From the NCBI GenBank assembly GCA_963664285.2, contig CAXXNX010000019.1, forward strand, positions 1 to 64,000: a DNA stretch of 64,000 nucleotides, written 5' to 3'. Below, one piece after another: positions 8,879 through 17,987 of the stretch. A program made the translations under genes and the position numbers. How positions within the stretch are numbered: position 1 is the stretch's first letter; each line of letters begins with the position of its first letter. This DNA is from JAJCYL01 sp963664285 (GTDB lineage: Bacteria > Bacteroidota > Bacteroidia > Cytophagales > Cyclobacteriaceae). The notes below the pieces were generated by a model. The model was not told where the DNA came from, ran no database searches, and saw nothing but the letters and a program-made list of their open reading frames with translations.

Positions 8879-11180
8879 TTAAGATCCCCGGATTGAAGCT
8901 TAGGCTTTTCTTTTAACAACAAATGCTTGCCTGCTTGGAATGATCCGGTTAGCCCTTCATTAAGAATTGATTCTACGAATTTATGTAGTGCTGCTGGAAG
9001 TGTACGATCCCTAATGATATTATTAATGTGAACACAAGATGGGTGAATTTGTATCGAATTACCGGATTTTTTTATATCGACCCACCCCTCCTCTATTGAA
9101 ATGGAGACTACCTTCCCAATTGGATCTCCTTGTAACTCTTCCAGGGCATCTCCTTCATCGATGGAAACTTCTTGCGGTGGGAATCAGTAGCGATGTGTGG
9201 GATTCCTTTCACGGCCTTTTTTTGGAAGTTCCTTTTCAAAAATCAAACCTGCTATGGCATACCTCTCTTCAAGGGCATCTGCTTCATCCAAATCATGCAG
9301 CAGGAAATATTCCCTCCATTTGGTTCTCATCTCCCTCCTAAAGTAATCCACCATGTGGGCAAGTAACCAGTGGCCTGGTCCGCATTAGAATAGTCCGCAA
9401 CGTCTTCCGGGCAGACCATCAATAAGCTGCTCATATAATCGCCGGGCATAATCATCTTTTTCGTCTACTGTTTCACTTGCGTCACCTGTTTTCAATTCTG
9501 GTCTAGTCAATTCTGCCCCTAGCCCTACCTGTTCCTGGCAAATAGATTCCAGCCATTGGTGAAGTTTTAAAGTGGCCAGGCAATCGTCTTTATTGTAAAC
9601 TTCAACTATTTGTTTGTCATCATCGGTGATTCGATCAAGCATTTTAAGGTTAAGCACTGCTCCTAATTTCCTTCTTGCCTCGCTGGCTTCCTGTAAATTT
9701 ATTTCACACAGATAACCGGCAAAACGTTCCATGTCCTTCAATGAATAGCGCTCAACGCTGGCCTGCATACTTTCCTTAATTACCCTATGAAGGTCAATGA
9801 ATCGGCCACCACGCAATAATTTGTCCACTTCAATTTCATGACAGGCGTGTCGGGATGCTAACCTGCCATTGCAGCAGGCTCATAAGGTGCAAAATGGTAG
9901 ACATGAAATCCCGGAAACTTTTCCCAGTGCTCGGTCAGGAATTGCACAAATTTCCTAAAGGCGTCTTTTTCCTGCTGACGATCGAGCGCCCAGAATCTTT
10001 TGTAGATGTACTCTTTAGATTTAAGGTCCTTATAGGTGAAACCAAATAGGTATTCCAGACCACCATCTTCATAAAAATGCTCACCCTCAAAATCAAAATA
10101 GATGTCACCTTCGCTGGGCATAGGTAGCCGGTTAAAGCCCCTTTCTTCTTCAACTCCAAGTAATACATGAACATTTCGATTTTCGACCCGCCCCCTGAAT
10201 TGTATTTTGGCCTGTCCATGAATTTTTTCATAGGTCAATGGATTACCTTTTTGGGGTTTGGAGCGAAAATGGTTCCGGCTCGTTGGCGTACTGTTCCAGG
10301 GTAGCGATCTCTTGCCCTTCCAGCTCATTCCTGTGGGTGCGTTGCAGTCCGGCCACCAGTGAGAGGTGATCGTCTTCCCGCCATTGACTATCACAGGTTT
10401 TCCACCATTTGCAGTAACTGCATTTTTCCACCGGTTCAGGATAAGTTGCCTGATTTCCGGCGGCAATGGTAGCCTCAAAACGACTTTTGATAAAAGTGAA
10501 ATAGGCTTTGAAATCAGTAAACTGGAACGGTTCAATATCAAACGGTTCTCCCGGTTTAATAACCTTCATCACTTTAGGTTCTACTCCTTGGATTTCAGTT
10601 AACATTTGAGCATAGAGGCACAACTGAAGAATGGTCCCTGCCTTGGTGATTTGAGCCAGTTTTGTATCGTCCACTTCATAATGGTAGTCACCAAGTTTGC
10701 TGGAACCTTCAACCCTTCTTAATATATCTGCATAACCTGTCCAGTTCCCCAGTGTCAGCCGGGCCTGGGCAATAATGTCGGAGCCTTCCTTCATAGCTGC
10801 AATGGCCTCTTCTGCGGTGGATTTATCCAGCTCTTTGACATTAAATCCCTGGTCATTCAAATGCCGGAGATAGGCCGCTTCGTGTGCGAGTCCCAGTTGT
10901 CGCAAGACCACGGTAGAAGCAGAGCTCCAATCTGGCTTCTTTCTTTTTTTCTGTACCACTTCCCTATCTAATTCTGTCAGATGTTTGCAACCCAGGTAAT
11001 TGACAAGGTCGGTGGCGGAGAGGATAAGCTGGTCGTTTTTTTTATACATACTGACTAAGGGGGGTAATTAAGATACTCTTCTTTTAAGATTAATTGTTAC
11101 GCTATTATTTGAACAGCACATAGAGGATACTAACAAAGAGTGACAATTTGTGTCAATTATTCCTAAGGGATGCTATCGGA

Positions 11181-11223
11181 GAATTAGGTTAAGAACAGAG
11201 TATTTCTGTTCTTAACCTAATTC
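11181..11223. terminator. Perfect 19-bp hairpin overlapping a stop codon
   Basis: GAATTAGGTTAAGAACAGA (11181-11199) and its exact complement (11205-11223) enclose a 5-base loop. The distal arm encodes the last codons and stop (11212-11214) of the coiled-coil gene. No clear U-tract follows on the minus strand, so it may stop transcription from the HNH/coiled-coil pair or protect the mRNA 3' end. It separates that pair from the nuclease-helicase gene starting at 11049. Confidence 0.55.
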
Positions 11224-12414
11224 CTTAACTTCTTCAAAATTCGAAGGAATTTCTATTTTCCTGATATGTGCCTCAGCATTTATTAACTCATTCTTTTCCT
11301 TCAATTCCTTGGTTGAAATTAATTTGGTTCTTCGTTCTGGTGGAGGATTTAGCTTTTCAGCTTTTTCAAACTCAAGTATTGATTCAACGAAGTCATCTGG
11401 TAAATCATTGGCACATTTTACCAACAGTTCAATAAATTGATTATTAAAGAATTGATCAACCTGAATTTTCCTTTTTGTAGTATGGGCGAATTTTCCAATG
11501 ACCCGACAAATATTATCCCTTTCCTCAGGGCTTAATTGTTCGGCAAACTCATATTCTTCAATTTTCTTCAATGAAAGAATTACAGGCTCCAATGAATCCT
11601 TTGTGATAACATAAACATTGTAGTCCCCGAGATTGAAAGTGACTTGAGCTATAATTTCAATTGTATTTGAGGGGACGACCAGAAAAATATCCTTTCTTAC
11701 AGATTCCTGGTTGGCATATTTCTCAACGTTATCGGCCTGTGCCTTTACATATTTTGGAAAATTAGTCAAATCATCATTTGCCGGACTTTTGGCATCAAAT
11801 ATTATATACTCATCACAGATTTCGATGGTATTATCTGGACTGCCTTTAAATGGCACTTTTTCCACATATTTGATCAATTTGGTTTGGCAAATCATCCGGA
11901 TAGTTTGTTCGACGTCAGCCTCGTGCTCAGTCCATTGCTTCTTCATTTTATCAAATTGATCCTGCTGCTCTTGCAACCGTTCTTCGGTTAATCTGGATTT
12001 TTCAGAATCCAAGTCTTTCTTCGCTTGATTGAGTTGAGCAATTTTATTATGGTAATCCCTGGCTCTTTCCTCTTCTGTAGATTCAAACTTGGGAAGCTTT
12101 TTATTCATTTCAGTATTTGATGAATTTAAGCTGTCAATTCTATGATTTAATAAACTAAGATCACCGTCCTTCTTAGTCATCTGATTTCCTATTTCTTGAA
12201 ATTGCTTGACTAGACCCTCCTTTTCAGTTTGAAGTTTAGTTACGTGGTTATTAACGACCTCAAGTTGCTTATTCTTTTCATTCAACTTCTTTTCGATGCT
12301 TTTAAATTCTTCATAAGCATCGTAACTCATAGTACGAAGAGAAGTCCAGGAGAAGATCCTTTGCCAAAAATTGAACTCTTTTATTTTCGAAAAAAATAGT
12401 GTCAATTGTTCCAT
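11212..12414 (-). CDS. Coiled-coil protein with an RmuC-like nuclease-type domain
   Basis: A 400-residue protein. The N-terminus (FNFWQRIFSW) is hydrophobic and may touch the membrane. Residues ~30-165 are a long Lys/Glu/Gln-rich coiled coil. The region after ~175 contains NTIEICDEYIIFDAKSP, where D-A-K after beta-like strands resembles the (D/E)-x-K site of the PD-(D/E)XK fold. The layout, coiled coil followed by nuclease-like domain, recalls RmuC. No family name is certain. It starts 5 bases after the end of the HNH reading frame and ends in a perfect hairpin. Its neighbours suggest a defence or DNA-processing role, which is inference. Confidence 0.7.
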   Translation of the reverse strand: MEQLTLFFSKIKEFNFWQRIFSWTSLRTMSYDAYEEFKSIEKKLNEKNKQLEVVNNHVTKLQTEKEGLVKQFQEIGNQMTKKDGDLSLLNHRIDSLNSSNTEMNKKLPKFESTEEERARDYHNKIAQLNQAKKDLDSEKSRLTEERLQEQQDQFDKMKKQWTEHEADVEQTIRMICQTKLIKYVEKVPFKGSPDNTIEICDEYIIFDAKSPANDDLTNFPKYVKAQADNVEKYANQESVRKDIFLVVPSNTIEIIAQVTFNLGDYNVYVITKDSLEPVILSLKKIEEYEFAEQLSPEERDNICRVIGKFAHTTKRKIQVDQFFNNQFIELLVKCANDLPDDFVESILEFEKAEKLNPPPERRTKLISTKELKEKNELINAEAHIRKIEIPSNFEEVKELG

Positions 12415-12418
12415 AGTT

Positions 12419-12811
12419 CTAAAAATTTAATTCATTATCCACATGGCTAATCGTCTTTTTGTCTGAAAGGATAACAAGCCCAAAGACAAAAAATACTGTT
12501 CCTACTATGATCCAGGGTTGTCTTTTTGCCGCTTTCTTTTCTGTTGATTCGGGTGCTTTTGTATATCCAAATTAAGCTCTTTGACTTCGGGTGCTCTTAG
12601 AGCCTTTAGAACGATTGCATGGAATGCATGCAGCGTATAAATTCGTTAATCGATCTGTGCCACAGTTGACTCTCGGATTTGAATGATCCACTTCCCAGGC
12701 ACCACTATTACCTGGCTCTCCATAATTGGACCAACTTAGTTTCTCCCGGCAGATATGGCATCTACCATCAGTTTTATCATAAATATCATTTAATCTATCA
12801 GCAGAATACAT
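12419..12811 (-). pseudogene. HNH endonuclease with a membrane tail cut off by an in-frame stop
   Basis: From the ATG at 12811 the frame gives an HNH domain: CHIC, then WEVDHSNPRVNCGTDRLTNL, then CIPCNRSKG, with the two CxxC pairs binding zinc and DH at the active site. A TAA at 12572 ends it after 79 residues. The same frame stays open beyond the stop to 12419 and encodes FGYTKAPESTEKK and a hydrophobic helix (WIIVGTVFFVFGLVIL). Related HNH proteins carry such a basic linker and membrane helix, so the stop is probably a nonsense change; the truncated HNH domain could still fold. It is divergent from the XRE-ImmA gene. Confidence 0.65.
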
Positions 12812-12892
12812 ATCGTATTATTTAAAATCAACAACAATCACTTCAAATATACGATATACGGTTGATAAAATTTTAATTTTAACATATATTTG
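12810..12892 (+). promoter_or_regulatory. Promoter and operator-like sites between HNH and XRE-ImmA genes
   Basis: TTG at 12862-12864, 20 bases, then TATATTTG at 12885-12892 matches the Bacteroidota promoter consensus (TAnnTTTG), about 45 bases before the ATG at 12939. An inverted pair, ATATCGTAT (12810-12818) and ATACGATAT (12849-12857), lies upstream. The first overlaps the start of the HNH gene. These are plausible operators for the XRE domain of the adjacent gene. Confidence 0.5.
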
Positions 12893-12938
12893 TCAACTAC
12901 GTTAATAATACCAGAATAAAAGCCAAAACAAAAACACC

Positions 12939-13991
12939 ATGAAGAACTTCGGTCAGCGATTGAATAACGCCAGAAAAATGAACGGCTTATCTATGCAAGA
13001 CTTAGCCGATAAGATGAGTAATGTCATTACTAAACAGGCCATTGGGAAGTACGAGCAAGGGGATATGAAACCAACTTCTGAGGTCCTGATTGAGCTTTGT
13101 AAAGTCTTGAACGTTCGCCCGGATTATTTTCTCAGGCAAGAAAAAATCAAGTTAGCCAATATCGAATTTCGAAAATTAAAAAGACTTTCAGCCAAGGAAA
13201 TTGACATGGTTAAAGCCAATACCATTGATTTCTTAGAAAGGTATTTTGAGCTCGAGAATGTGTTGGGTATCGATAATTCTTTTCAAAATCCGATTAAGAA
13301 TGTCATCATTAAAGAAAAAGAAGACATTGAAAGGGCTACCGACAAATTGCGTGAAAAATGGAACATCGGTGATAATGTTATTCCGAATGTTATTGAGTTA
13401 TTGGAAGATCATGAGATAAAAGTTTATGAGGTCGATGCAGAAGACGGTTTTGATGGCCTTTCCACTTATGCCAATGATATTCCGGTAATTGTACTAAATA
13501 AAAACATCCGGAAATTCAGAAAACGTTTTACCGCACTTCACGAATTGGCTCATCTACTTTTGACCTTCCCTGAAGATAAGTTCAGTGAAAAAGAAATTGA
13601 AAAGTTGTGTCATGCTTTCTCTGGTGCACTGCTGATTCCAAAATCATCTTTTATCGAAGAATTCGGAGCGCATAGATCCAATGTAATGATGAAGGAACTG
13701 ATGATTATGAAGGAAAGTTTCGGTATCTCAATGCAGGCCATTATGGCGAGAGCTAAAAATCTCGATTTAATTTCAAATTCAACTTACCAGGAGTTTTTTA
13801 AGACCTTCAGTAGGCTTGGCTACAGAAAAGAAGAACCAGGAGATTATAAGGGAGAAGAAAACTCAAGCCGCTTCTTTCAATTACTGCTAAGAGCGGTTGC
13901 AGAAGAGGTGATTACTTTGAGTAAGGCGGCTGCGCTGAGTAACCAAAAGCTAGCTGATTTCCGAAACCTCATTAATACTGTTGAGGTTTGA
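12939..13991 (+). CDS. XRE-family regulator fused to an ImmA/IrrE metallopeptidase domain
   Basis: A 350-residue protein with two parts. Residues ~1-70 are an XRE helix-turn-helix (RLNNARKMNGLSMQDLADKM, then AIGKYEQGDMKPTSEVLIEL). Residues ~130-260 are an ImmA/IrrE (DUF955) domain with the zinc motif HELAH in FTALHELAHLLL. Such proteins bind DNA and cleave repressors or partner proteins, often controlling mobile or toxin-antitoxin loci. A good promoter lies upstream. The downstream PIN gene overlaps its stop, so the two form an operon. The most likely role is antitoxin/regulator of the PIN toxin. Confidence 0.85.
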   Translation: MKNFGQRLNNARKMNGLSMQDLADKMSNVITKQAIGKYEQGDMKPTSEVLIELCKVLNVRPDYFLRQEKIKLANIEFRKLKRLSAKEIDMVKANTIDFLERYFELENVLGIDNSFQNPIKNVIIKEKEDIERATDKLREKWNIGDNVIPNVIELLEDHEIKVYEVDAEDGFDGLSTYANDIPVIVLNKNIRKFRKRFTALHELAHLLLTFPEDKFSEKEIEKLCHAFSGALLIPKSSFIEEFGAHRSNVMMKELMIMKESFGISMQAIMARAKNLDLISNSTYQEFFKTFSRLGYRKEEPGDYKGEENSSRFFQLLLRAVAEEVITLSKAAALSNQKLADFRNLINTVEV

Positions 13992-14473
13992 AGCTAGCAA
14001 TTACAGATGCTAACATTTTTATCGACCTTTTTCATGTAGGTCTGATCGATGAGTTATTTCTATTGGAGATTGAGCTATATACCAGTTTAGAGGTCATCTT
14101 TGAATTAGAAGATCATCAACAAGAAAGCTTATTGACGATAGAAAGATTGACTGTTCTCAGTAATTCGGATCCCAACTATTTAGAAGATCTTGAAGATTCT
14201 TTATCGCAAAGACTTTCTCTGGCGGACCTTTCAATTTTTCATCATGCGAGAGATTTTGAAGCCGGAATCCTTACTGGGGATTCATTGCTAAAAAAGATAT
14301 CAAAAAAATATGGTTTCGAAGTTCATGGCATTTTATGGTTATTTGATGTGATGTTGAACATGAATCATTTAAGTACGGAAAATGCAATTAGCAAACTAAA
14401 GGCCTTGATGGATTTTAATAAGCATTTACCAATTTCTGATTGCCAAAAGATGATCTCCAAATGGTCAGAGTAG
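13988..14473 (+). CDS. PIN-domain protein (probable ribonuclease toxin)
   Basis: 161 residues with a PIN fold: the N-terminal ITDANIFIDL supplies the first Asp, E residues around EVIFELEDH follow, and LSLADLSIFHHARD plus ILTGDSLL give the remaining acidic metal ligands. PIN proteins are Mg-dependent RNases, commonly toxins. The start is TTG at 13988, overlapping the stop of the XRE-ImmA gene (TTGA), which implies translational coupling. XRE-ImmA plus PIN pairs recur in bacterial genomes as putative toxin-antitoxin modules. The frame is intact. Confidence 0.8.
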   Translation: MKLAITDANIFIDLFHVGLIDELFLLEIELYTSLEVIFELEDHQQESLLTIERLTVLSNSDPNYLEDLEDSLSQRLSLADLSIFHHARDFEAGILTGDSLLKKISKKYGFEVHGILWLFDVMLNMNHLSTENAISKLKALMDFNKHLPISDCQKMISKWSE

Positions 14474-15074
14474 TTTTAATCTTCAAGTATTAATACACAG
14501 TTTCCTTTATTACTTTCTGGACTACTTTGGTAATTATAATTCCACTAGTTCGAATGAAATTTTAAGTTCCATAATTCTTTCTTTTCAAATTAGCAGGCTT
14601 CTGAACTATTCCTCAAAAGCTTCAGAAATTTTATAGGACTTATGTTGAAGAGTTGGAAATCACAAGAAATTTTCTTATCTGCTTTTGCTCCATAGGCGAA
14701 CCCTGCTCCAGGGAAACGAAAAATTATGGAAGCATTAAATTCTACATCAAAATCTCATCCATAATATTTCATTTTATAAAATAGGGCTGTTTTCTTAGAG
14801 ACACTAAATAAGGACATTGATTCGATGATAGAATTCAAAAGTGATATACGATGCTCCTCATAAATAGAGAGTCACTGTGTTGACTTAGATCTTGGGATTT
14901 TTCATATTGTGATCTGATTTATTGGTTGATATTGGCCGAATGACGAAGAAGAAAAAACCCCCGAGGATGGTACTTTGAAGCTAATCTCGTCTTCGTTTCC
15001 TTATTGTGGGCAATCTTATTCAGGTAACAATTGACATAGTTAGTCATCTCATTGAAATTCCTTTAAATTAATCA
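14474..15074. other. 600-bp spacer without a supported gene
   Basis: Both strands are closed by frequent stops and no conserved protein fragment, tRNA or strong hairpin is evident. It separates the PIN toxin gene from the IS1595 element and marks the right edge of the defence-type island. Confidence 0.5.
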
Positions 15075-16148
15075 GCTAAGTTCTAATTATAACAGCATTT
15101 TGTTTAAATAGCTCATACAGATGATAGGCTTGATCCGTTAATAGCATAGTCAGAAACCATTGTTTCAAAGTTGTTTTACTCTCTCTTATTCGGTCAGCAT
15201 AAGCATACCAATTCAGGTAGTTTTGCAAATATTTGGAACTGACACCATTGAATGGGCGTAAGAATGTCCTAAGTTGAGTGTGAACATTGTTTACTTTTTG
15301 CAGATGGATTGTTTTATCATCTCTATCCACATGATCTTTGGCCAATAGCGCTTTGTGCTTTATGGAGGGGTTGTCTTTGGCAAAAGCCTTATAAGAAGGG
15401 TGCTTATCTGTAATCAAGGTTGCACCGTAGGCCAACTTCCCATCCAATGCCTTTGAAATTTCTTCTTTGCTCAGCCGTTTTGATGCAACAGCTTTAAGGT
15501 ACCTCTCCCCCTTGCGTTCAACCGCTGTTACTACCTGGACAACTGTGACCTCTTCCTTTCCCATATTCCGTATGAAATCGTTTCCCCTCTTTCTTGCTGC
15601 CCTATCTAAATTTCGACTGCCCTTGTTGTTAAGTGCCAGTTCCAATTCATCACATTCTACTTCCGAGGATAACTGTTCGGGAACAAACTCATTTAGTGAA
15701 CTCCAATATCTTATGCCGCCAGTCGAAGCTTGTCTGGATGCTTATTCCGATTTGTTTTGCTATCTTTTTTATCGGCATGCCCTGCTCCATGCAGCGCAGA
15801 TAAGATTGCCATTTTGATTTAAGCTTGATGTCATACAAAGGTGTCCCTGTTGTTTCACTGTACCATCTTTTACATTCATTGCACTGATACATCTGCACAC
15901 CTTTTTGTCTGCCCCTCTTATATACCTTCTCGCTTGTGCAATTTGGACAGGGTTTCTTCTTTCTTTTCTCTGCTATTTGTTGTTGAGCGGCAATCAATAC
16001 TTTGCCTTGTAATTCCTGCTCCTGGAGCAACTCATCCAACAATTCGGTTTGGGAACTTATCGGCAATTGTGCAAATAAATTTTTGATCTCTTGACTTGAT
16101 ATCATATAGCGAAGATAATAATAATTGCTGTGTTATTTAGAACTTAGC
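15075..16148 (-). mobile_element. IS1595-family insertion sequence (about 1074 bp)
   Basis: The two ends share GCTAAGTTCTAA in inverted orientation (15075 rightwards and 16148 leftwards), followed by similar A/T-rich bases (TAACA.CAGCA). The interior encodes a zinc-ribbon DDE transposase. The expected 8-bp target duplication is not seen (ATTAATCA versus CAATGTAG), which suggests a rearranged flank. Confidence 0.75.
15076..16105 (-). pseudogene. IS1595-family (ISXO2-like) transposase with a frameshift
   Basis: The N-terminal part carries a zinc ribbon (CPNC, then QCNECKRWY) and a helix-turn-helix (IKKIAKQIGISIQTSFDWRH). The C-terminal part is the ISXO2-like DDE domain (ECDELELALNNKGSRN, then GATLITDKHPSYKAFAKD). 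The frame changes near 15700, where removal of one G turns KILEFTK into KILSSLNEF and links the two halves. The total length is 3n+1, giving 342 residues when corrected. It is inactive as read, or a sequence error. Confidence 0.8.
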
Positions 16149-16267
16149 CCAATGTAGTTAGTAAAAATGCTCACCAAATCACTTTTGACAAGACTGCAGT
16201 TTCAGCATGAAACACTGGCTGAACTACTTGAGGACCTGAGCTCAGAAAGTGCCGTTAAGCGCCTTAA
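16149..16267 (+). pseudogene. Gene fragment between two insertion sequences
   Basis: An ATG at 16168 opens a frame, MLTKSLLTRLQFQHETLAEL, that runs into the IS1380 at 16268. The start resembles short helical DinB-type proteins, but too little remains to name it. Beyond the IS (from 17893) the frame continues for ~38 codons without recognisable sequence. Probably a disrupted gene. Confidence 0.3.
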
Positions 16268-17888
16268 CCCGAAAAATTCATAGTAGACAATAAAAAACAG
16301 GCATAAATTGCTTATATTGAGATAGTTAGACAACAAAATAAGCAATTAATTTATGCCTGAATATAAGGAAAAAGATACCGTATTTTATCGAGGAAAACAA
16401 GCTTTTAAATTTGATTTTTCAGCATCAGCGATTAGCTCAGACGGAGCGATATTGTTAAGTGAAAAAGTAGAGAGAAAGACTGGTCTATTAAAAAGCTTCG
16501 CCGCACTGATTCCTGACTATCGAAACCCCTTTTTTATCGAATACACTTATGAAGAAATGCTTCGCCAACGGGTGTTTTTAATGATGCAGGGCTATCAGGA
16601 TTGCAATGACGAACAAAAACTCCGAGAGGATCCGGTGATCCGTAAAGTACTAGATAGCGGATTATGTTCCCAGCCTACTTTAAGTCGATTTGAAAACAAG
16701 GCCGATCGGAGTCTGATCTACCAGATGAGTCAATGGTTTGTAGACCGTTATGTAGAGGAGTTGAAAGAGAAGACTGGTCAAATCATCATTGATGTAGATG
16801 GTACCGATGACCCTACTCATGGATCCCAACAACTCAGTTTGTATAATGGCTATTATGGACAGACTATGTACCATGAGTTGTTCTTTAAGGACGGGAACAC
16901 CGGTCAGGTCATTTTACCAGTACTACGTCCGGGCAATTGTCACTCCAACAAATGGTTTGTGGCCTTATTGAAAAGGATTGTCATTAAAATCAGAAAAAAA
17001 CTGCCCTCAGTAAAGATCCTTATTCGAGCGGATAGTGGCTTTTCAGGAGCATCTTTTTATCGGATAGCTAAGCAGTTTGACCTTCAATTTTGTTTAGGTA
17101 TTAGTAGTAATGAAGTTTTAAAGACTTTTACCAAACAGACTATCATTGAAGTAAAAAAGGAATATGCTTCAAAAATCATCAAACATCAAGAGTTTGTTGG
17201 CCCGTTTACTTACCAGGCCAAAAGCTGGGATCGTTCTGAAAAGCTGTACGCCAAAGTGGAGTCTACCGGAAAAGGAATGAATGTCCGTTACTTTGTGAGC
17301 AACTTTGAAGCGATGACCGCTCAACAGATTTACTTTGATTTTTATGTCAAGCGAGGTGATGCCAGTGAAAATCGAATAAAGGAACTCAAAAACATGACTT
17401 ATTCCGACCGGCTTTCCTGTCATCGCTACTGGGCCAATTTCATGCGTTTAATCATCGCTACCCTCTGTTATGAAATGTTCCGGCAGATTAAATTATTAAT
17501 TGCCAAAACAAAACACCACTTTGCTAAACGATGGCAAGTGGACAATATCCGGCTTTACCTGATGAAGGTTGGGGCGTGCCTGAAAGAAAGGAAAAGATCA
17601 TTGACAATACAATTCTCAAGAGCCTTTAGATATCAATACCTGCTGGGCGATTTGCTTACGGTGAACTGACCGATCAGTTAAACAGTTTGGTTTAATCAAA
17701 AAAATGTTCTTCCATAAGAACACAATAGAGCTTTGACTGAAAATTGAAAAATTCTAACAAAAAAACGCTCTAATGTCCTTTGAAATCCAGAAACCTGGTT
17801 GATCTTCAAATTAATACATACACTCCAATCAAAAATAGTTAGCAACCCATTATTAATCCCAAAATTGGTGGCCTATGAATAATGCGGG
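16268..17888 (+). mobile_element. IS1380-family insertion sequence, copy 3 (1621 bp)
   Basis: Same element as copies 1, 2 and 4, in the opposite orientation. It is flanked by TTAA at 16264-16267 and 17889-17892. Length equals copies 1 and 4, and the transposase is intact. Confidence 0.92.
16353..17669 (+). CDS. IS1380-family transposase (copy 3)
   Basis: 438 residues, identical in protein sequence to copies 1 and 4 as far as I can compare. The acidic motifs DVDGTDDPTHG and RADSGFSG and the SENRIKELK stretch are present. The inverted orientation relative to the other copies means that recombination between copies would invert the DNA between them. Confidence 0.92.
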   Translation: MPEYKEKDTVFYRGKQAFKFDFSASAISSDGAILLSEKVERKTGLLKSFAALIPDYRNPFFIEYTYEEMLRQRVFLMMQGYQDCNDEQKLREDPVIRKVLDSGLCSQPTLSRFENKADRSLIYQMSQWFVDRYVEELKEKTGQIIIDVDGTDDPTHGSQQLSLYNGYYGQTMYHELFFKDGNTGQVILPVLRPGNCHSNKWFVALLKRIVIKIRKKLPSVKILIRADSGFSGASFYRIAKQFDLQFCLGISSNEVLKTFTKQTIIEVKKEYASKIIKHQEFVGPFTYQAKSWDRSEKLYAKVESTGKGMNVRYFVSNFEAMTAQQIYFDFYVKRGDASENRIKELKNMTYSDRLSCHRYWANFMRLIIATLCYEMFRQIKLLIAKTKHHFAKRWQVDNIRLYLMKVGACLKERKRSLTIQFSRAFRYQYLLGDLLTVN

Positions 17889-17987
17889 TTAAAACGCAAA
17901 ATGGTTTTTTGAGGAGTTTGACAAGGTCCGGAGTCCCTTTCAGAGACTCCGGGAGAGTGTCGTTGGCAAGCAATGTCAAGTACAAGT

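Larger units (their letters stand above)
6005..11049 (-). pseudogene. TM0106-family RecB-like nuclease / UPF1-like helicase, broken
   Basis: One gene of ~1130 codons in the TM0106 domain order. Residues ~1-270 are a RecB-like nuclease with a Cys cluster (LGCKHLTELD, then CSYCKWWKTC) that in the family holds an iron-sulphur centre. An RNase H-like domain follows (GDIYFDFEGEHF, YNKDDCLATL). The C-terminal third is a superfamily 1 helicase (Walker A IQGPPGTGKT, Walker B LFVDEAGQM, NVATSRAQC). The end is IDQMRWANGMCRYREMA. Frames change at about 10250, 9860, 9400, 9378, 9225, 6760 and 6110, mostly by one base. A TGA also interrupts the region near 9187, and an IS1380 sits at 7233-8878. Removing that IS plus one TTAA restores SGDLKTLALSAESIKD. 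Likely a defence or repair enzyme, now inactive. Confidence 0.8.

Noticed and set aside
9039..9366. Plus-strand open frames of 64-100 codons
   Set aside because: The minus strand here clearly encodes the middle of the nuclease-helicase (for example DEGDALEELQGDPIGKVV), so these are shadows of a frameshifted gene.
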